From Cephalotus follicularis (lineage: Eukaryota > Streptophyta > Magnoliopsida > Oxalidales > Cephalotaceae), in the NCBI GenBank assembly GCA_001972305.1, contig BDDD01005663.1, positions 10,868 through 74,867 of the forward strand: 64,000 nt of DNA, given 5' to 3'. Positions 58,294 to 64,000 of this stretch are shown here, piece after piece; within the stretch, counting starts at the first letter, position 1; every line of letters begins with the position of its first letter. A program made the translations under genes and the position numbers. The notes below the pieces were generated by a model. The model had not been told where the DNA came from and did not search any database. It saw nothing but the letters and a program-made list of their open reading frames with translations.

Positions 58294-59501
58294 AGTGGTT
58301 TGGTTAGTTCAATTGGGATGTTTGGACACGAATATCCTAGTTGGACCTCCTTTCCATTATTTTATTAACTCCGATATGGACTAAGAAAATTGTTATGGAA
58401 ACGGTTATGAAATGGTTTTGATGGTTATGGAAATGATTTTGACAGATTGATCCCACATGATCCTTTATGGTTAGGTCCCTATCTTTTAAATGGTCATATG
58501 GTTATGGGTGATAGGTCTTATATGGTTACGGTTTGTTATTGTTTGAGACTTGACGAGATAACCCATTCATAATCTTCATTTCTGTCATGAAGGTTATGGG
58601 TGTTAGACCACATTATATGGAAGGTAATGGAACATCCCTTTAGGGGTGAACCTACGGGGACACCACATTGTGGATAAAATTATGGAAAATAAGGTATGGA
58701 ATGGAAAAATGCAATATGGTATGAGCTAAAACCTATAAGGGACTAGCATTATGGTATGGCTGATATGGTTAGTGTTATCTCGACGCCACTCGGCTATGAC
58801 CCCAAAGGGTGGGTAGACAGTGGCAGTACTATCTCGGGCTTGAGGGACAGAGTGGTACTTAGACCCTATGGATTGTTTGTACCCATGGATGGATTTGTAT
58901 TGACTTATGGAGTGTCTGTAGACCTAGGGTGTATGGATGGTAAATTCTATGGTTAGGACTCGTTAAGTATGCCACCGCTTAGTGATGGTTGGTGTACTAA
59001 CATTGTCCACAATTGGCATTCATGCATTTCACATGCCATGCATATATCTGTATATACATGTTCAATTCATTGCGTATAGTATTGCCTACATATCCGTGTC
59101 TGGCTGACCCATTCTCGAAATGGGACAACATTTTAGGGACAAGTACGGAGGACGTTTCGAAGTTAGTTGGATCAGACCTCCAGAGTAGAACTTCTAGTTG
59201 TAGTGCAGTTTCCTTTATCTACTTTGTTGTATAAGAGACTGGTTGTATAAAAGATATATTGTATTTTGGTTGTATTGACCTGTCGGATTGTGGCAGTGCT
59301 GCATACATGTTTTGTATGAATTGTATAACTTTGGGCTTATCTATGCAAGTATTTGAATGGTTGTTTATGCATGCATAATTGAGTATTAAAGTTTTAAATT
59401 ATAGCGTGTTTTGGACATTATGCTATATATAAGGATGGATTGGACAAATGTACCTGCCAAGTGTCAAGCCATGGGGTTCTCCCATGGTTCGAGGCGTGGC
59501 A
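58294..59501 (+). mobile_element. G4 gypsy 5' LTR, 5' end unresolved
   Basis: Ends CGTGGCA at 59501 before a primer site. Resembles the G1 LTR in reverse. The region 58380-58760 is rich in ATGGTTATGG-like words. The left edge abuts the minus LTR piece at 58293. The ORF at 58756-58956 shows no domain. Confidence 0.7.
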
Positions 59502-59508
59502 ACTTTAG

Positions 59509-59521
59509 TGGTATCAGGGCC
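59509..59521 (+). promoter_or_regulatory. G4 primer-binding site, one mutation
   Basis: TGGTATCAGGGCC (AGAGC changed to AGGGC). Confidence 0.85.
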
Positions 59522-59662
59522 TAGTTTAAGTTGGCTACACTAGGATAGGATCCTTAGGTATTGGAATTAAGTGTTATGGATAGGATGGTTATGGTTTTAG
59601 TTATTTTTGAATTATGGTTGCGATAAGTGGACATCTAAAATTTTCTTTTATATAAGGTAGAT

Positions 59663-60476
59663 ATGGAAGGTCGACGTGGAGGAACTTCTAGAAGGGCCAA
59701 ATGTGGGTCGTCGTCTAGGCGCATCAAAACTAACAGGGGTGCGGAAGAACCAGAAAAGAGTAATGTCGCACCAGATACCAAATTTGTTGCACCTGCTCAA
59801 GAAGAGCCAAGGGATTTTCAAAGGGAGAGGTATGCTACTATGGCCTAGATGAATGAACTCTTGCAACGCCAAGTGGCTGAATCAGGTCAAGCCACAGCTG
59901 CTAGAACAGCTGGACGTGTAGAAGCAGCAGAGAGACCAGTTGATTATTCTACACAGTGGGAAGACCCTTTGATTAGGTTCTTGGAACTAAATCCCCCAAC
60001 TTTCACAGGAGATTCTGATGTTGTTGCCTCAGAAGGATGGTTGATGCATATGGACAAGATCTTCAGATTCTTAGAGAGTTCAGACTTGCAGAAAGTTGTT
60101 TTTGCCACCTATATACTATAGGGTGAGGCAGAGGATTGGTGGAAGATGGTTGATTCTTCTTGGGAGGAATCAGGGACAGTAAGGTCTTGGGATTTATTTT
60201 TCACAGAGTTTAATGAAAAGTATTTTCCCGAGACTGGCATTGAAAAAAGGGTGGCTGAATTCCTCAGTTTGGTGCAAGGCAGCATGACTGTGCAAAGTAT
60301 GAAGCCAAGTTTATAGAATTGGAAAGGATTGGTCCTCACATGGTTAGCACAGAGGCAAGAAAAGTAAAGAAGTTTCTTAATGGGCTTAGACCAGACATCA
60401 GACAGAGGTTAGTACCATTACGGATGAGGTCTTTCTTTGAGTTGGCTAGCAAAGCCAGAGAGCTTGAGTACGTATC
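59663..60476 (+). pseudogene. gag: G4 gypsy gag, truncated by G5
   Basis: Starts MEGRRGGTSRRAK; stops at 59846-59848 and 60119-60121, a frame change near 60270-60310, then the last frame with RIGPHMVSTEARKVKKFLNG and LVPLRMRSFFELASKARELEYV. Homologous to G1 gag (3274-4098). G5 inserted at 60477, so the zinc knuckles and pol are absent here; they should lie beyond the right edge. Confidence 0.85.
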
Positions 60477-60972
60477 TGTCACACCCCGTTTCATTAACAA
60501 TATATAAGTCATGGCAATCAACATAAATCCAGCTTATGCAAAATACAGTAAATTTAAAACTTTAATTCCATTAAAATCTTGCGGAAGCACTTAATAATAA
60601 GCTGAATAACTAAACCGAATCATGCGTCCCATACCACATGATTCCATCATTTAACATCATTAAGCCATTGTAACCCGCCCTCAAACGGAGCATGATCAAA
60701 AGTCGATCAACATCATTAATACATTAGTATAGTCATCCAAAATAAAACAAGCCTCAATACATTGTTTTAACATTTATTCAAGCAAATAAAACTCCATCCC
60801 CCCCGATTCGGCCGGGCACGGTCGATATCCGTATCACTGCATCAATCTGCAATAGTAGGGGGTTAGCCGTTGTCCTCACTCGGCTAAGTTATAAAAGTAA
60901 TTTAGGGTTAGTGATAAACAATGCCATGTAATGAATGCATCGTGATGCAATACGTACTATATCTCGATGAAC

Positions 60973-61004
60973 GCACGCACACACACACACACATATATAT
61001 ATAT
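60973..61004. repeat. CA/TA microsatellite
   Basis: (CA)n followed by (TA)n within the G5 LTR; a (TA)n tract also occurs at 56438-56458 in a similar LTR module. Confidence 0.85.
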
Positions 61005-61582
61005 ATTGGTATATATACATATGCCAAAAGGATACAATCTCACGGTTCACAATCATGTCCAAAGGACCAATCAATCACAATGGGTACGAAGAGCATCGCC
61101 AACTCCTTGCCCCAATGTCGTACATCCTGACATCGCCCCCCAACTCCTGGAAGCACGAGCAGGTCACGGTACAGTGAGTTACCCAGCCATCTCCTGGCCC
61201 TTGGGTCAACCTTGCCACTAGACATCACTGGCATCTCCGCCCCACAACTAGTACGACAACAATCACAATCAGCAATCAATTCGGTTCACAATCTATTTTC
61301 CAAGTAGTTTATAAGTTAAAAATACTTGAAAACAACGCATTTTCATGATGTACAACTCTTTGAACAGTTCACGATCTTTTGGAAGCCATTTTCAAAATCT
61401 TCCGAAAATATATATTTTGCTTAAAACATATATTTCCGAGTAAAGTAATGATTTATGACAAACATGTATGCACTTCCAAAATTGATAAAACATTTCACAA
61501 TCAGTAACAATCAGTTCACAATTCAGTTCATAACAGTTCACAATGCACACATATGCTCAGAATGCAAGTCAGTCCCTCAACA

Positions 61583-61935
61583 GTCGGCTGTCCCTTCATG
61601 ACAGTCGGCTGCTTCCTCTCAACAGTAGGCTGGCCTAGCTTGGCAGTCGGCTGTCTGTCTATCAATAGTCGGTTGTCTGTCTATCAACAGTCGGATGTCC
61701 TCTATTGGCAGTCAGCTACCCTCAAACAACAGTCAGATGTGCCATCTACAGTCGGCTGCCTTCTCTTGCCTATCGACTACACAACAAGTAGGAGGTGATC
61801 TCCATTTAAAATGCACGAACAGTCGACTGGCTTCTTAGCACAGTCGGCTGTTTCCATCGAGTAGTCGGCTATTCGCACTGAACAGTCGGCTGGTACCCTT
61901 GAACAGTCTGCTGTCCTCCTGGGACAGTCGGCTGC
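61583..61935. repeat. Highly regular 21-bp array in G5 LTR
   Basis: Cores AGTCGGCTG and variants at 61583, 61604, 61625, 61646, 61668, 61690, 61711, 61732, 61751, 61772, then 61822, 61843, 61864, 61885, 61906, 61927. The second run has five exact 21-bp steps. The ~11 bases between cores vary. All frames can stay open across it because 21 is a multiple of 3; the resulting ORFs (61553-61798, 61777-62007) are probably not genes. Confidence 0.92.
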
Positions 61936-62318
61936 TCCTATGAGCAGTGCACAAAAACAACAGAAAATACATGCAATTCTCAATCCAATCCAAACACAAC
62001 AGAGCATTCATCAACAATAACACATTTCATGCTCCTATCACAGTCTATTGCATGCATTTCATCCATGAATGTCCATTATAATGGAACTTAAATCACAATT
62101 ATAAAATCCCCTACCTTTGAATTCCAAGTTAGGAATTGCAATCCACTATTTCTTTTCCTCTCTATGCAATGCTGATGGAAGGAGGAGGAGTATGTGTGTT
62201 TTTATGGGAAAAACGAGTTTCCCTTTTTCTCTCTCTTTCTGACGGCATTTCCCATCAATCACTCCTCTCTCTTCCATGACAATCCTGGCACACATGCTAT
62301 GCTATCTGACCCATGGCA

Positions 62319-62443
62319 GTCGACTATTTTCCTCGGCAGTCGGATGTCTTTGCCGACCATTCCAGCCAGCTGTTTCCCCCAGTAGTCGGCTGGTTCCACT
62401 TAAGGGAGTCCAGTTGACTATCTCTCTCTGACAGTCGGCTACC
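62319..62443. repeat. Outer array in G5 LTR
   Basis: Cores at 62319, 62339, 62365, 62385, 62413, 62434 (pairs 20-21 bp apart); 150-275 bp from the LTR start. Confidence 0.83.
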
Positions 62444-62594
62444 CGGCCTGTTTCCACACTTCCCATAATTTCCTTTATCTTCTTTTGCAAGCTTTAACAT
62501 CACACTGTGGGAAAGCCATAATTCTCATTAATTCAAAGCATAGATTACATCAGGAAATAAAATATTACATTCAATAAAAATCCCGGGTGTGACA

Positions 62595-62608
62595 TCCACC
62601 CCCCTCGA
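62595..62608 (-). promoter_or_regulatory. G5 polypurine tract
   Basis: Minus strand CCTCGAGGGGGGTGGA beside the LTR start. Confidence 0.87.
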
Positions 62609-62639
62609 GGAATTTCGTCCTCAAAATTAAAAAAGTACT

Positions 62640-63185
62640 AAAACAAATGAGGGTAACGCTCTCTAATGTCCTTCATGCGTTCCCAAGTCTCCTCTTCAAG
62701 TCGATGGAACTGTCACTGAACCTTCACCATAGGAATGGTTCGGTTCCTCAATACCTACATCTTCTAATCCAGAATCTGTACCGGTAACTCCTCGCAAGAA
62801 AGGTCATCTCGCACAGGAACTGAATCATAATCTAAGACATGTGATGGGTCTCGGATATACCTCCTCAACATGGACACGTGGAAGACATCATGCACATTTG
62901 ACAGTGCAGGAGGTAAGGCAAGCTGATAAGCCACCTCCCAAACTCTCTCTAAGACTCGAAAGGACCAATGTAGCGCAGAGCTAACTTTCCCTTCTTCCCA
63001 AATCTCTGCACGCCCTTCTATGGAGAAACCTTTAAAAACACATGATCACCCACGTCGAAGGTCAGAGGCCTCCTCTTGAAGCTATCCACATAGCTCTTCT
63101 GCCGACAATGAGCTGCAAGTAATTTCTCCCTGATAAACCTGACTTTCTCAGAAGTCTCCTCAACCAGATCCTACCCAAGCAACAA
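62640..63185 (-). pseudogene. G5 integrase C-terminus and chromodomain
   Basis: Minus-strand pieces in changing frames: RRPLTFDVGDHVFLKV, FGKKGKLALRYIGPF, FHVSMLRRYIRDPSHVLDYD, then the chromodomain (LPVQILD, VLRNRTIPMVKV, ERMKDIRERYPHLF). Several stops. It supports the chromovirus assignment. Confidence 0.78.
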
Positions 63186-63889
63186 TTACTCACAAACCTC
63201 ATCCCAACAAACGGGTGATCTACACTTTCTTCCATATAGAGCCTCATATGGTTCCATACTAATGCCGGAATGATAGCTGTTATTATAAGAAAACTCTATC
63301 AGAGGAATGTGGTCCTCCCAAGTACCAGCAAAGTCGATAATGCAAGCTTGGAGCATATCCTCCAAAGTCTGGATGATACGCTCTGACTGGCCATCTGTCT
63401 GTGAGGGAAAGGCAGTGCTAAGGTTCAGCTTCATCCCAAAAGTGGTCTGGAACTTCTTCCAAAAGTTGGAAGTGAAGATCGAATCTGTGTCAAAAAATAT
63501 ACTCACGGGAACACCGTGCAGTCTCATGATCTCCTTCACATACAAAAAAGCGAACTTGCTCGCTGAATCCGTGACATGCGTGGGCAAAAAGTGAGCCGAT
63601 TTGGTAAGCCGATCCAAAATGACCCACACCGCATTGTGACGATTTCGAGTCGGAGGAAAACCCGAAACAAAATCCATCGTCACATGCTCCCATTTATACT
63701 CTGGAATCGGTAAAGGTTGTAACAAACCCGTTGGCCTCTGGTGCTCGGCCTTAACAGTCTGAAAAGTATAACACTTCGCGACATAGTCAGCTATCTCCCT
63801 TTTCATGCCAGCCCACCAGTAGTTCCTCCTCATGTCTTGATACATTTTTGTGCTACTAGGATGTATGATATACTGTGACTTGTGCGCTG
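63186..63889 (-). pseudogene. G5 integrase, zinc region and catalytic core
   Basis: Long open minus-strand frame. Zinc part YWWAGMKREIADYV with CYTF in place of CxxC (second Cys changed to Phe); core VTMDFVSGFP (first Asp), IFFDTDSIFTS (second Asp), QTDGQSERIIQTLEDML (Glu), then KCRSPVCWDEVCE. The D,D,E triad is visible. Cut at 63889 by the next LTR. Confidence 0.88.
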
Positions 63890-64000
63890 TGTAAGGACCC
63901 AAATTTCCATGTAAGATATTAATTATGGAAAATGATTGCTATTGTGTAGTTAGCAAATATTTCAAGGGACCCGTAGTATGACCCTACACTCGGAGAGTAT
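63890..64000 (+). mobile_element. Start of another LTR inserted in G5 integrase
   Basis: TGTAAGGACCCAAATTTCC begins abruptly inside the integrase frame. Candidate duplication CGCTG (63885-63889). The rest is outside the window. Confidence 0.7.

Larger units (their letters stand above)
60477..62594 (-). mobile_element. G5 3' LTR
   Basis: On the + strand TGTCACACCCCG to CGGGTGTGACA, 2118 bp. It contains the most regular arrays of the window (61583-61935) and a second array at 62319-62443, the AGCCGAG block in reverse (60868-60890), and a CA/TA microsatellite (60976-61003). Confidence 0.9.
60477..63889 (-). mobile_element. Gypsy G5: chromodomain-type element, minus, 5' part outside
   Basis: 3' LTR 60477-62594, purine tract 62595-62608, chromodomain and integrase to 63889, where a new LTR starts. 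Possible target duplication GTATC (60472-60476) cannot be checked because the other end is outside. Its wording is close to G2, with a different LTR. Confidence 0.88.

Noticed and set aside
58294..59501. Possibility that G4 is the missing half of the G1 LTR
   Set aside because: Same family but opposite orientation, with its own primer site and gag; it is a separate copy.
61553..62007. ORFs with heptad-like protein repeats over the 21-bp array
   Set aside because: The repeats follow from a 21-bp DNA period that keeps several frames open on both strands. No start context, domain or frame preference supports a protein.

Overview
The window looks like intergenic plant (angiosperm) DNA made almost entirely of LTR retrotransposons nested inside one another. 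I see no host gene, tRNA or rRNA gene. The plant assignment rests on Ty1/copia and Ty3/gypsy chromovirus polyproteins, an Athila-type integrase fragment, primer-binding sites matching plant initiator-Met tRNA (TGGTATCAGAGC), and LTRs of 0.5-2.7 kb with 5-bp target duplications. All boundaries, duplications and family matches were found by eye from internal comparisons; no database was searched.

Layout. 1-960 is the 3' part of a + LTR, and 961-2457 a minus gypsy LTR. 2458-5279 is a minus gypsy remnant (G1: protease, gag, primer site, part of its LTR). Copia B (minus) interrupts the G1 LTR: its 3' LTR is 5280-7480, its body 7481-7660 plus 19991-25941, and its 5' LTR is split into 25942-25977 and 38831-39446. 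Copia A (+, 7661-19990, duplication ATATC) sits in the RNase H region of B. Copia C (minus, 25978-38830) sits in the 5' LTR of B, and carries in its own 5' LTR a solo LTR of its own family in opposite orientation (35134-37346, duplication AATAC). Gypsy G2 (+, from 39447) is also in the 5' LTR of B. It shares its right-hand LTR with a second gypsy body, G3 (46758-55306), a tandem LTR-body-LTR-body arrangement. G3 is cut by two solo LTRs of one family in opposite orientations (S1 47163-49656; S2 51489-54716), and S2 contains a 499-bp solo LTR (53742-54240). 55307-58293 is a patchwork of LTR pieces in both orientations. 58294-60476 is the LTR and gag of gypsy G4 (+), cut by gypsy G5 (minus, 60477-63889), itself cut at 63890 by the start of another LTR.

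The most unusual signal is not a gene. Short arrays with a GTCGAC-like core repeat every 20-21 bp with variable bases between cores. They occur in several LTR families, usually about 120-330 bp from the LTR 5' end and often again further in. They come in two sequence 'dialects' (CAGTCGACTG-like and GCGTCGACGC/GACGTCGATGTC-like). Two copies of the same LTR family (S1 and S2) carry different dialects at matching positions. The two LTRs of one element (G2) differ by one 48-bp block of the array, and one LTR family has the array in one copy and other sequence in another. This behaves like a modular, fast-evolving, helically phased element of the LTR promoter region.

Other notable points: the composite 5' LTR of copia A (complete LTR + Athila pol fragment + partial LTR); copia A, the younger insertion, is more decayed than its host B; G2 and G3 share inactivating changes; and the second Cys of CxxC motifs is lost repeatedly. 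Every element is defective.
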